Shown piece after piece: positions 43,782-52,980 of a stretch of DNA of 60,219 nt; positions within the stretch are counted from its first letter, which is position 1, and every line of letters begins with the position of its first letter. A program made the position numbers and the translations under genes. The notes beneath the pieces are model-generated. The model searched no databases and was not told the DNA's origin. It saw only the letters and a list, made by a program, of their open reading frames with translations. The stretch is from Lentzea kentuckyensis (GTDB taxonomy: Bacteria > Actinomycetota > Actinomycetes > Mycobacteriales > Pseudonocardiaceae). The stretch is from positions 99,346 to 159,564 of the forward strand of contig NZ_MUYM01000009.1 of assembly GCF_002150765.1 (NCBI RefSeq), given 5' to 3'.

Positions 43782-43791
43782 GTCACAACGG
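43782..43791 (-). promoter_or_regulatory. shared motif upstream of RTX gene 1
   Basis: GTCACAACGG on the plus strand (CCGTTGTGAC on the minus strand), 43-52 bases upstream of the RTX 1 start. It matches each arm of the inverted repeat upstream of RTX gene 2 (GTCACAACCG) at nine of ten bases, suggesting a common regulator. Confidence 0.5.
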
Positions 43792-43806
43792 TGCGTTGCC
43801 TGAACG

Positions 43807-45802
43807 CTAACCAGAGCGCGCCATGTCCCGTTCCACGGTCGGAACGGGCGCGCCGATCTCAGTGCGGATCGCCGCCGCCTCCGCCCGTAGTGACCGGTTC
43901 TGCGTGACGTCGGCCAACGCCTCCAGCACGCTCGCCTGGCGCCAGCGGTCGCCGAGCTCGCGGTGCAGGGTGAGGCTGCGTTCCAGCAGGGAACGCGCGG
44001 TGTCGGGATTGCCGGTGCCGCGTTCGACGACGCCGAGCAGGTTGAGTGCCCAGGCGATGCCCTCCTTGAACTCCAGTTCTCCGAACGTGTCCAGCGCTTC
44101 GTCCAGCAATGCGCGTGCTTGCGCCGGGTCACCCCGGTACCAGGCGACGGCGCCCAGGTAGGCGAGCGACGACGTGGCACCGCGCCGGTCACCCAGTTCG
44201 CGCAGTGACTTCAGTGATGCCTGAAGATCGGCCTCCGCCGTCACGAGATCACCGGCGAGCCAGGACGTCGCACCGGCGAGCTGACGGGCGTAGGCGGCGT
44301 TGACCGGGTTCGACGCGGATGCGGCTTCTTGATAGTGGTGCAGCGCCATCTCGTAGTCGCCGCGTTCCCGTGCGACCGAGCCCAGCAGCTGGTGCAGCCT
44401 TCCGGCGAGCGAGGGGTCGGTCGTCAACCCGTCACGAGCGTAGCGCACGGCCTCGGCGTAGTCGCATTCGAGCAACGCCAGCGCCGCTGCCGACGCCAAA
44501 GCCTTGCCGCGCAACGGTCCTGAAACTTCGAGCGCGATGTCCAGCCACTGCCGTCCCTCGCGGTAGTTGCCGGTGCGGTGCCAATATCGTTGCAGCGCAA
44601 CAACAAGGCGAAAGATCTTGGTCACGTCACCTGATGAGGTGAACCAGTCCATGGTGCGCTGGAGGTTCGCGTGCTCCACGCGTAGCTCATTGAGCAACGT
44701 GCCGGTGGAGTCGGCCTCGGCGCGTTCGGCCAGACATAAGAAGAAATCCGCCGCACGGGCGTGTGCACTTGTTTGCTGTTCTAACGCGAACGCGTGCACG
44801 GTCTCCAACATCGAGAAACGGGTTCCGCCCGCGACTCGTGAGACCCGCACGAGCGATTTCGCGACAAGGCCCGTTAGTGCGTCGAGCGAGCTTGCTAATG
44901 ACTCAACGAGGTCCGCAGGGAAACCTCCCGCACACACGGCGAGATCGGCGAACAACGTGCGTTCCGCGGACGTCAGCAGATCGTGGCTCCACGCGATGGC
45001 GGCCCTGAGTGGTCCCAGCAGGCCGAACCTGTCGCGCAGCCTGCGCACGATCTGGGCCGGCGTGAGGACGGAGGTGCGGGCGGCGGCCAGTTCCAACGCC
45101 AGCGGCAGGCCGTCCAGCGCCGCGCAGAGCTGGGCGATCGCCGGTGCGTCCGCGTCGGTGTAGGTGTGGGCGGCGCGGTCCAGGAACAGCCGGACGGCGT
45201 CGTACGCGGCCAGTTCGGTCAGGGAGCGCGGGACGTCCGGATCGGGCACGGCGAGCGGTGGGATCGGGTAGACGGTCTCGCCCGGCACATTGAGGGGTTC
45301 ACGGCTCGTAGCGAGCACACGGAGCCGTGGGTAAGAGACGGTGAACGCGGTGCACTGAGCGCGCAGGTGTTCGCAGTTGTCCAGCACCACCAAGGTGCCG
45401 CCGAGCGATCCGAGCTCACGGGTGGTGATGGTGAAGGCCGCCGCGCCACAGCGTGAGTGCCGCACGGGATGAGGGCGCGCGCTCGAAGCGTGTCAGGTCC
45501 ACGCGCGATGGATCGATCCGCAACGCATAACCCGCAGTGGTGGTGACCAGGATGTCGGTGAGCCCGATCGCCGTCAGGGCCGCACGGACGCGCGCGATGT
45601 GGCCGTGGAGCGTGCGCAACACCGTGGGTGGAGGCTCGGTGCCCCACAACGCGTCGATGAGACGGGTTGCGGGGAGCACCGAGGGTGCGCGCATCGCCAG
45701 CAGCGCCAGGAGGGAGCGCTGGCGCGTGCCGGCGAGGCGCAGCACGCCGCCTGGCCCGGTGACTTCAAGGGGCCCGAGCAGGCGGACGTCCAGAACCTCC
45801 AC
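43807..45802 (-). pseudogene. SARP/AfsR-like regulator with internal deletion and frameshift
   Basis: The start is a normal SARP winged helix (from GTG 45802: VRLLGPLEVTGPGGVLRLAG, later LRTLHGHIARVRAAL) and reaches the beginning of the BTAD domain (LTRFERAPSSRAALTLWRG) before a stop at 45416. In another frame, overlapping by 50 bases, a 552-residue segment continues with Walker B LVVLDNCEHL, the NB-ARC helices and a C-terminal TPR region. Most of the BTAD and the whole Walker A P-loop, roughly 200 or more residues, are absent between them. The two parts are out of frame. This is a decayed AfsR-type regulator, although the C-terminal ORF (45465-43807) could still be translated from a GTG as a P-loop-less TPR protein. 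Confidence 0.75.
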
Positions 45803-45851
45803 GAACGAGCGGAGCTTTTATGGCCGACCCTGATACATCGGACGGGAGAAC

Positions 45852-46478
45852 TCACTGAACGCACATGTCGTACAAACCCTCCGTGCACGTGTCGTTGCCG
45901 CCGAGGCCCTTCATGACGTTGGGCCAGGCGTTGCCGGACAGCGTGTCGTCCCCCGCGGTGCCGTTGACGTCCTGCACGTTCTTGAGCTCGTCGACCTCGC
46001 CGGGTCTGGTCGCGGCGCCAGCGGCGAGGTCGATCGTCATGCCCTCGGTGTGGTCGCTGAAGTCCGCGCGGTCGCGCGTGTTCGCCTTGGCGCCGTCGAT
46101 CTTGTCGTTGCCGTCACCGCCTTCCAGCGTGTCGGCGCCGGAACCGCCCTGCAGCGAGTCGTCGCCGTCGCCACCGTGCTGTTCGGTGGGCACGGCGCTG
46201 TCGTAGAGCACCGTGTCGTCGCGGTTGCCCAGATAGATGACGATCTTCTGGACTTGCGCGCATTGGACGCGTGAGGCAGACAGGCGTGTGCATCCGGTAC
46301 CGGCCCGCATCGTGCCGGCATCGCTGATGGTGTTGCCGGAGACGTGGATCTGGCTGGCGCGAGCAGGCGCCCCGGTGATGACGAGCCTGCCGGCCTCGAC
46401 CCGCGCGCTGGTCGCGGGGTCCGGTGCGGCGGCGGTTCCTGATGCGGCCAGTGCTGCCGCGAGGACGAGTTGGAGCAT
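45852..46478 (-). CDS. secreted RTX-type calcium-binding repeat protein 2
   Basis: A 208-residue exported protein with a signal peptide (MLQLVLAAALAASGTAAA). A beta-rich N-terminal part (VEAGRLVITGAPARASQIHVSG) precedes RTX repeats at about 110-145 (HGGDGDDSLQGG, GADTLEGGDGNDKIDG) and a further one at the C-terminus (TAGDDTLSGN, KGLGGNDTC). GAGGGGG precedes the ATG at 46478. It is divergent from the subtilisin gene, with a 10-bp inverted repeat between them. Similar in layout to RTX protein 1 but not closely related in sequence. Possible roles are calcium-dependent surface or matrix protein; no enzyme domain is visible. Confidence 0.87.
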   Translation of the reverse strand: MLQLVLAAALAASGTAAAPDPATSARVEAGRLVITGAPARASQIHVSGNTISDAGTMRAGTGCTRLSASRVQCAQVQKIVIYLGNRDDTVLYDSAVPTEQHGGDGDDSLQGGSGADTLEGGDGNDKIDGAKANTRDRADFSDHTEGMTIDLAAGAATRPGEVDELKNVQDVNGTAGDDTLSGNAWPNVMKGLGGNDTCTEGLYDMCVQ

Positions 46479-46532
46479 GTCGTTCCCCCTCGAAGACGGT
46501 GTGCACGTGAGTACGCGGATGTTGTTGTGGAT

Positions 46533-46564
46533 CGGTTGTGACGACCGCATCCGGGTCACAACCG
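46533..46564. promoter_or_regulatory. 10-bp inverted repeat between RTX 2 and subtilisin genes
   Basis: CGGTTGTGAC (46533-46542) and GTCACAACCG (46555-46564) are exact reverse complements with a 12-base spacer (about two helical turns centre to centre). The site lies 55-86 bases upstream of RTX 2 and 51-82 upstream of the subtilisin start, a good place for a dimeric regulator of both genes. The half-site recurs upstream of RTX 1. Confidence 0.65.
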
Positions 46565-46614
46565 CGCGGGTCTCTCCTTCTCGGCGTCCGTGAAGTTGGA
46601 AGGGGAGGAAGAAC

Positions 46615-47939
46615 ATGAGAACCGGCATGGCAGCCCTGCTCGGCGTCGTGATGGCGCTGACGGCGACACCGCTGATCGCGGCGGCGCAGGAGGAACCGGA
46701 GCAGGAGATCATCGTCAAGTTCCGCGAGGGCGCGTCGCGGTCCGACGCGTTGGAGAAGTCGCGGACCAGGGCCGTCGCGGAGGCCACCGACGGCGCCGAG
46801 GTGCTCGCCTCCCGCGACGCCGCGGAGTCGATCCGGGTGCTGATGGCGCGCGGTGACGTCGAGTACGCGGAGCCGAACATCGTGCTCGAAGCCACGGCCG
46901 TGCCGAACGACCCGATGTGGCCGCAGCAGTGGCACTACTGGGAGGCGACCGGCGGCATCCAGCTGTCGCCCGCGTGGGACCTCGGGCCGTCCGGACTGGG
47001 CCAGCGGATCGCGGTGATCGACACCGGCCGCACCGCGCACCCGGACCTGAGCGCGAACTACGTCGGTGGCTACGACTTCATCAGCAACGCCGGGTTCGCC
47101 AAGGACGGCAACGAGCGTGACGCCAACCCGGCCGACCAGGGCGACTGGCGGTTGGCCGGGCAGTGCGGTCCTGGATCGGGCGCACGGCTGTCGAGCTGGC
47201 ACGGGCTGCACGTCGCGGGCACAGTGGCGGCGTTGCGCAACAACATGACGGGCGTGACGGGCGTTGCACCGTTGGCCAAGGTCGTGCCCGTGCGTGTCCT
47301 CGGCACGTGTGGCGGCACTTTGACGGACATCGCGGCGGGCATCGTGTGGGCGGCTGGTGGCGCGGTGGAGGGCGCTCCGGCGAACCCGACCCGGCCAAGA
47401 TCCTCAACCTGTCGCTCGGCGGTCCGTCGGCCGCGTGCCCCGCGCTGCTGCAGGGCGCCATCAACCCGGCCCGCAACACGTTCGGCGCCACCGTCGTCGT
47501 CGCGGCGGGCAACGACGCCGCGAACGCCGCGGGCACCACCCCGGCGAACTGCGCCGGTGTGATCACCACGGGTGCCACGGACCGGCAGGTCAACCGCGCC
47601 TCGTACTCGAACTTCGGCGCCACGGTCGAGATCTGCGCGCCGGGTGGCGAGACGTCCCCGCTGGTCGCGAACGGTGTGCTGTCGACGTTGAACAACGGCG
47701 CGACGGTGCCGGCCGTGTCGATCTACAAGCAGTACCAGGGCACCAGCATGGCGACCCCGCACGTCGCCGGTGTCGTGGCGCTGATGCAACACGCACGGAT
47801 GCAGCACCTGAAGGCGTTGCTCACGCCCGCGCAGGTGTTGCTGCACTTGAAGGCAAAGGTGCTTCCGCCCGCGTTGATGTGCGGCAAGGGCCTGCTCGAC
47901 GCCCGTGCGAGTGTCGCTGCTGCGATCGCGGCGCCCTGA
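46615..47939 (+). pseudogene. secreted subtilisin-like serine protease (S8), frameshifted
   Basis: The protein would be about 440 residues: signal peptide (MRTGMAALLGVVMALTATPL), an I9-like propeptide (EIIVKFREGAS), and a catalytic domain with Asp in IAVIDTGRTAHPDL, His in SSWHGLHVAGTVAA and Ser in GTSMATPHVAGVVAL. The Asp and His lie in one frame and the Ser in another; the frames switch near 47385-47391, where AANP-type sequence in frame one continues as PAKILNLSLGG in the next. One missing base explains it. The gene is either inactivated or carries a sequencing error. All three catalytic residues are intact across the two frames. Divergent from RTX 2 and followed by a terminator. Confidence 0.85.
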
Positions 47940-47954
47940 GTGTGAGTGTGAACG

Positions 47955-47982
47955 AGGCCCCGGTGAATCCGGGGCCTTTGTT
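47955..47982 (+). terminator. terminator after the subtilisin gene
   Basis: AGGCCCCGG (47955-47963) pairs perfectly with CCGGGGCCT (47969-47977) around TGAAT, followed by TTGTT. A classical intrinsic terminator separating the protease from the phospholipase gene. Confidence 0.88.
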
Positions 47983-48031
47983 CATACGCGGGTCGGTTCC
48001 GCGACACGTCCAGAGACTAGAAACTCTTCTC

Positions 48032-49978
48032 ATGTCGCTCTCTCGTCGCGGGTTCATGGCTGCCGTCGCTGCTGCTGGCGCGGGCACGTTGCTGCCACCG
48101 TCGGTGCACGCCGCATTGGCCCGTGAGCCCCGTGCGGGAGGGTTGCGCGCGATCAAGCACGTCGTGCTGTTGATGCAGGAGAACCGTTCGTTCGACCACT
48201 ACTACGGAACACTTGGTGGCGTGCGCGGGTTCTCCGACCGCAACGCCCTGAAGGGTGTGTTCAACCAGTCGGGCGTGCTGCCGTTCCCGGTGCGTGAGGC
48301 AGCGTCCGGGCGTGACATCCAGTACATCGGCGACCTGGACCACAGCTGGAACGGTGGACACTCGGCGTTGCGCGGCGGGTGGAACGACAACTGGGTGCCG
48401 GCGAAGACCGCGGCGACGATGGCGTTCTACACGCGGCAGGACATCCCGTTCCACTACGAGCTGGCCGACACCTTCACGCTGTGCGACGCGTACCACTGTT
48501 CGGTGCCGTCATCTACTTCGCCGAACCGGAACTACTGGGTGTCCGGGTACACCGGTTTCGAGCCTTCTGGTGCTCGTGCGACCGGCAACGCGGCCTACAG
48601 CGAAGACACCCACACCGGGTACACGTGGAAGACGTATCCCGAACGCCTTGAGGCGGCAGGGAAGTCGTGGCGCGTGTATCAGGAGTGGGACAACTTCCAG
48701 GACAACAACCTGGAGTTCTACGTGCGGTTCAAGGAGATCGCGCGCAAGGTGCTGCCCGCGGGGTTCAAGTCCCTGGACAAGCTGTACGGGACCGGGGACC
48801 CCGCGCTGATCGGTTCGATCGACCTGTCCCGGTTGTCCGCCGCGGAGAAGTCCTTGTACGAGCGCGGATTGCACCGCGTGCGGCCCGGTGGGCTGGGCGA
48901 GGCGTTCCGGGCAGACGTCGAGGGCGGCCGCTTGCCTTCCGTCTCCTACCTGGTGCCGTCCTCCGTGGACTCCGAACACCCCGGCGCGTCGTCGCCCGCC
49001 GCCTCCGCCTCGATCACCTACCAGGTGCTGGACGCGTTGGCCTCCAACCAGGACGTGTGGGAGTCGACGGTGCTGTTCATCACGTACGACGAGAACGACG
49101 GCTTCTACGACCACGTACCGCCGCCGCGCCCGCCGTTGTCGGTGACGGATGAGTACGTGGGTGACCGGCCGTTGGGCCTCGGCGCGCGCGTGCCGATGAC
49201 CGTCGTCTCGCCGTGGTCCGTTGGCGGTTACGTGTGTTCGCAGGTGTTCGACCACACGTCGATGACGCAGTTCCTGGAGCGGTGGACCGGCGTGCGCTCG
49301 GAGGAGATCTCCGCCTGGCGCCGCACCGTCACGGGCGACCTGACCTCGGCGTTCGACTTCGACCGGCGCCGCACGTGGCCCGAGGTGGGCGAGCCCGCCG
49401 CAGTGCCGCCGGCGTCCCCGCGCTGGCGCCCCGCACCCCCGTCAACACAGAAGATGCCCGAGCAGGAGGCCGGACGGCGACGTGCGCGCGCTCTGCCGTA
49501 CCAGCCAGACGCGTCGTTGCGCGGTTCTACGTTGGAGATGTCGAACTCCGGTTCTGCCTCCGTGCACTTCGCGCTGTACCCGTACTCGGGCCAGTTCGCG
49601 GTGCCGCAGCACTTTGACGTCGCCTCTGCTTCTTCGGTGGAGCTTGCCGGTGACCACGACCTGGTGTTGCTGGGTCCCAACGGTTTCCGCCGCGAGTTCG
49701 CCGGTTCGTCTTCTGGCCGTGCGCGGGTGTCGTCGTCGGTGCGCGGATACAGCCGTGTGCTGACACTGACGTTCGAGAACACCGGGACCTCACGTCTGAC
49801 GTTCGTGCTGGGGCGGCGGCGGTACGTCGTGAGACCAGGGCATCGGCACGTGATCCCGTGGCTGACTGTCATGAACTCGGGCTGGTACGACCTGACGGTG
49901 ACGGTGGAGGAGGAGCCGCGGTTCCGCCGTCGCCTGTGCGGTCACATCGAGAACGGCCAGGAGTCGATCTCGGGCTGA
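48032..49978 (+). CDS. phospholipase C, phosphocholine-specific type, Tat-exported
   Basis: A 648-residue secreted enzyme that cleaves phospholipid head groups. The N-terminus has a twin-arginine signal (MSLSRRGFMAAVAAAGAGTL). The phosphoesterase domain begins KHVVLLMQENRSFDHYYGTL, the acid phosphatase/PLC family metal site, and includes FITYDENDGFYDHVPPP. Two C-terminal DUF756-like beta domains (about 480-640) follow, as in actinobacterial and Pseudomonas PlcH/PlcN relatives. It is somewhat shorter than many members but all core motifs are present. It would release phosphate and choline from lipids outside the cell, and fits the secreted-product theme of this block. Confidence 0.93.
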   Translation: MSLSRRGFMAAVAAAGAGTLLPPSVHAALAREPRAGGLRAIKHVVLLMQENRSFDHYYGTLGGVRGFSDRNALKGVFNQSGVLPFPVREAASGRDIQYIGDLDHSWNGGHSALRGGWNDNWVPAKTAATMAFYTRQDIPFHYELADTFTLCDAYHCSVPSSTSPNRNYWVSGYTGFEPSGARATGNAAYSEDTHTGYTWKTYPERLEAAGKSWRVYQEWDNFQDNNLEFYVRFKEIARKVLPAGFKSLDKLYGTGDPALIGSIDLSRLSAAEKSLYERGLHRVRPGGLGEAFRADVEGGRLPSVSYLVPSSVDSEHPGASSPAASASITYQVLDALASNQDVWESTVLFITYDENDGFYDHVPPPRPPLSVTDEYVGDRPLGLGARVPMTVVSPWSVGGYVCSQVFDHTSMTQFLERWTGVRSEEISAWRRTVTGDLTSAFDFDRRRTWPEVGEPAAVPPASPRWRPAPPSTQKMPEQEAGRRRARALPYQPDASLRGSTLEMSNSGSASVHFALYPYSGQFAVPQHFDVASASSVELAGDHDLVLLGPNGFRREFAGSSSGRARVSSSVRGYSRVLTLTFENTGTSRLTFVLGRRRYVVRPGHRHVIPWLTVMNSGWYDLTVTVEEEPRFRRRLCGHIENGQESISG

Positions 49979-50018
49979 CGTGTCCCCGTGGAGGTCACGG
50001 GTGGTAACGCAGTGGCGG

Positions 50019-50039
50019 GCTTCACCGGTTTGGTGAGGC
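50019..50039 (+). terminator. weak hairpin after phospholipase C
   Basis: GCTTCACC (50019-50026) pairs with GGTGAGGC (50032-50039), eight pairs including one G-T, around GGTTT. It lies 41 bases after the phospholipase stop and 42 bases before priA. No T-run follows. Confidence 0.4.
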
Positions 50040-50080
50040 GCGACGCGTGACTGTCGGGGTCGTCTGATACACCAGGAGGC

Positions 50081-52453
50081 ATGAGCGCGAAGACCGGAGC
50101 AAGACGAGGGGAACGAGTCCCCGCGGCGTCGCTGCCGGTCGCCCGAATCGTGGTGGACGTGCCGCTGGCCCACCTGGACCGCCCCTTCGACTACTCGGTT
50201 CCGTCCGAACTGGACACCGCGGCCGTCCCTGGCTGCCGCGTCCGCGTCCGCTTCGCGGGCCAACTGGTGGACGGCTACCTCCTGGAGCGCACCGAAACCT
50301 CCGAGTACGGCAAAAAACTGGCTTTCATCGAAAAGGTCGTCTCGCCCGAGCCGGTCCTGGCCCCGGAGATCGCCGCCCTGGCCCGCGCCATCGCCGACAG
50401 GTACGCGGGCGGCATGATCGACGTGCTGCGCCTGGCCATCCCGCCCCGGCACGCCCGAGCGGAAGCGGCAGCCTCCCCCGAACCGCCCCCGCTACCCCAG
50501 ATCCCGGCCTGGGTGGGCCAGCGAACGCCCGCTGAACAGCCGGTCACCGCTGCGCAGCCGACCACCACCGAGGGCTCGGCGGACGCGCCCGCCGACCAGC
50601 CAACCGGCGCCGCACTGTCCGTGGACGCGGCCGCCGAACCGACCGGCGAGCCGCTTGCCGCCGCCGGGGGGTCGACGGCGGCGCCCGTCGAACAGCCGAC
50701 CTCTGAACCAGCGTCCGAGCAGCCGACGGGTCCTTCGGGGGACACGCCGTCAGGTGATCCCGCAGCCGTTCCCACGTCGGCCGCTGAAGCCGCGCCTGAC
50801 GTGACCACGCCACAGGCACTTACAGCCGCGCACTCGGCTTCCCCCGAGGATTCCGCCACGGCTCCCTCCGCGCGTTCTCAGCTACCGCCCGTCCCCGCCG
50901 ACGCCTGGGCGCGCTACCCACGCGGCCCCAAGTACCTCGAAGCCCTCCGCGAAGGCCGCCCCGCGCACGCCGTCTGGCAGGCGCTGCCCTCCGAGGACTG
51001 GCCCGCCCGGCTGGCCGAGGCGGCGGCCGCGGTCGCGTCCAGTGGGCGGGGGGTCGTGATCGTCGTACCTGACCATCGCGACCTCGCCCGTGTCGCCGAG
51101 GCGTGTGGCCGGCTCATCGAAGGGGTGGTGACTCTCTCCGCCGATCTGGGGCCGTCCGAGCGCTACAAGCGTTGGCTGGCGGTGCGCCGGGGGATCGCGC
51201 AGGTGGTCGTGGGGACGCGGGCCACGGCGTTCGCCCCGGTCAAGGATCCTGGGTTGCTCGTGGTGTGGGACGACGGCGACGATCTGCACGTCGAGCAGCG
51301 GTCGCCGTACCCGAACGTGCGCGACGTGCTGGTGCAGCGGGCTCACATGTCCGGCGCGGCGTTGTTGATCGGCGGGTTCGCGCGCACGGCGGAGGCGCAG
51401 TTGCTCGTCGAGACGGGCTGGGCGCACGAGATCGTGGCGTCGCGCGAGACCCTGCGCGCCATCGCGCCGCGGGTGGTGTCGGTCGGCGACAACGACTGGC
51501 AGGACGTCAAGGACCCGGCCGCTCGCACGGCTCGGCTGCCGTCCATCGCCTTCGACGCGGCGCGCTTCGCCCTCAGCGACTCGCCCGTCCTCATCCAGGT
51601 GCCGCGGCGCGGGTACGTGCCCGCCCTGGCTTGCGGGCAGTGCCGTGGGCCGGCGAGGTGTCGCCGGTGCGCGGGGCCGCTGGCACTTCCCGGCGGCACT
51701 CAGGACGGGGTGCCGAAGCCCGCGTACTGCCGGTGGTGCGCGGCGACGGAGGCCGCGTTCCGATGTCCGACCTGTGGCAGCCGCAGGCTCCGCGGGCAGA
51801 TCATCGGGGCTCGGCGCACGGCCGAAGAGCTGGGGCGGGCGTTCCCGGGGTATCCGGTGCGGACCAGCGGTGCGGACGAGGTGCTGACCACGGTGCCGGG
51901 CAAGCCCGCGCTGGTGGTGGCGACGCCCGGCGCCGAGCCCGTGGCCGAGGGCGGTTACGGCGCGGTGCTGTTGCTCGACGGGTGGGCGTTGCTGGGCAGG
52001 GCCGACCTCAGGGCGTCCGAGGAGGCGTTGCGACGCTGGATGACGGCCGCGGGGCTGGTGCGGCCGGGCAACGGGCGGGTGGTCGTCATCGCGGACTCGT
52101 CGCTCACGCCGGTGCAGGCCCTCGTGCGCTGGGATCCGGTGTGGCACGCCGCCACCGAACTCGCCGCGCGCACGGAACTCGGGTTCCCGCCGGCGGTGCG
52201 GATGGCGACCGTCGACGGCACCCCGGACGCGGTGAACGCGCTGCTCGACGAGCTGCGGTTGCCGTCGACCGGTGAGGTCCTCGGGCCGGTGCCGCTCGGC
52301 GACGACGAGACCAGGGAACGGGCGCTGGTGCGGGTCGCGCGGGGTGAGGGGCGGCAGCTGGCCGCAGTGCTCGCCGAGGCGCAGGCCGTGCGGACGGCGC
52401 GGAAGGAGCAGGAGCTGGTGCGGATCAAGCTCGACCCGCTCGAGGTGCTCTAG
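50081..52453 (+). CDS. priA: primosomal protein N' (PriA-like), helicase motifs absent, with long insertion
   Basis: A 790-residue actinobacterial PriA. The N-terminal 3'-DNA-end-binding domain (ARIVVDVPLAHLDRPFDYSV) and the zinc-binding Cys cluster (CGQCRGPARCRRC, then YCRWC and CPTCGSRRLRG) are clear. No Walker A GxGKT is present, as in other actinobacterial PriA-like proteins, so it is probably not a helicase. Residues about 130-272 are a low-complexity stretch rich in Pro, Thr, Ala and Glu (repeating EQPT and AAEPTGEP patterns), which most relatives lack; this accounts for the extra length. SD AGGAGG precedes the ATG. It normally follows metK directly. Confidence 0.93.
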   Translation: MSAKTGARRGERVPAASLPVARIVVDVPLAHLDRPFDYSVPSELDTAAVPGCRVRVRFAGQLVDGYLLERTETSEYGKKLAFIEKVVSPEPVLAPEIAALARAIADRYAGGMIDVLRLAIPPRHARAEAAASPEPPPLPQIPAWVGQRTPAEQPVTAAQPTTTEGSADAPADQPTGAALSVDAAAEPTGEPLAAAGGSTAAPVEQPTSEPASEQPTGPSGDTPSGDPAAVPTSAAEAAPDVTTPQALTAAHSASPEDSATAPSARSQLPPVPADAWARYPRGPKYLEALREGRPAHAVWQALPSEDWPARLAEAAAAVASSGRGVVIVVPDHRDLARVAEACGRLIEGVVTLSADLGPSERYKRWLAVRRGIAQVVVGTRATAFAPVKDPGLLVVWDDGDDLHVEQRSPYPNVRDVLVQRAHMSGAALLIGGFARTAEAQLLVETGWAHEIVASRETLRAIAPRVVSVGDNDWQDVKDPAARTARLPSIAFDAARFALSDSPVLIQVPRRGYVPALACGQCRGPARCRRCAGPLALPGGTQDGVPKPAYCRWCAATEAAFRCPTCGSRRLRGQIIGARRTAEELGRAFPGYPVRTSGADEVLTTVPGKPALVVATPGAEPVAEGGYGAVLLLDGWALLGRADLRASEEALRRWMTAAGLVRPGNGRVVVIADSSLTPVQALVRWDPVWHAATELAARTELGFPPAVRMATVDGTPDAVNALLDELRLPSTGEVLGPVPLGDDETRERALVRVARGEGRQLAAVLAEAQAVRTARKEQELVRIKLDPLEVL

Positions 52454-52914
52454 ACGTAGTGGGAGCGCAGTTCCGCGATGTGCTCGCGAATCTGCTCGTC
52501 GGTGAGCTTCTCGTACTCGAGGTACTCGCTCATGTACGTCATCAGGTCGCCGCGCTCGGGGTGGTCCTCGCTCGCGATCACGTGCGCCGTGGTGCCCGAG
52601 ATGCCCGCCGGGAACAGCAGGAAGCCGTCGAGGCCCGCCATCGTGTCGAACGAGGCGTTCTTGGCCTCCCACAACGTCCAGACGTCCTCCTCGCGGCCGC
52701 ACTCGGCGAGCAGCAGCGCGGCGAGGACCATCGTCTCGCTCAGGCCCCAGCCCTCGCGGTGGGCGGCCGTCTCGGCGGCCAGCAGGTGGCGCAGCAGGTC
52801 CGCGTCACCCTCGCGGCGTTCGCGCAGGAGGACATGCAGCACCTCCTCGCGGTCAGCCTCGTCGAGCGGGGTGTTCGCGAAATCCGTTCGCAACCGGTCA
52901 AGATCGATCGACAC
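52450..52914 (-). CDS. hypothetical protein
   Basis: A 154-residue acidic, mostly helical protein (MSIDLDRLRTDFANTPLDEA to EHIAELRSHYV) beginning at GTG. I do not recognise the family. It has repeated Glu/Asp-Leu heptads, no signal peptide, no membrane helix and no catalytic motif. It converges on priA with four bases of overlap and is divergent from the gamma-glutamyltransferase gene, with 66 bases between them. Codon use is like its neighbours, so it is likely real. Confidence 0.7.
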   Translation of the reverse strand: MSIDLDRLRTDFANTPLDEADREEVLHVLLRERREGDADLLRHLLAAETAAHREGWGLSETMVLAALLLAECGREEDVWTLWEAKNASFDTMAGLDGFLLFPAGISGTTAHVIASEDHPERGDLMTYMSEYLEYEKLTDEQIREHIAELRSHYV

Positions 52915-52980
52915 ACCCGCACCTTAGGCCTTCCTCAAGGAGTGTTGCCATCTGGTCGCGACGGAGTAGAAGTTTTCCGC

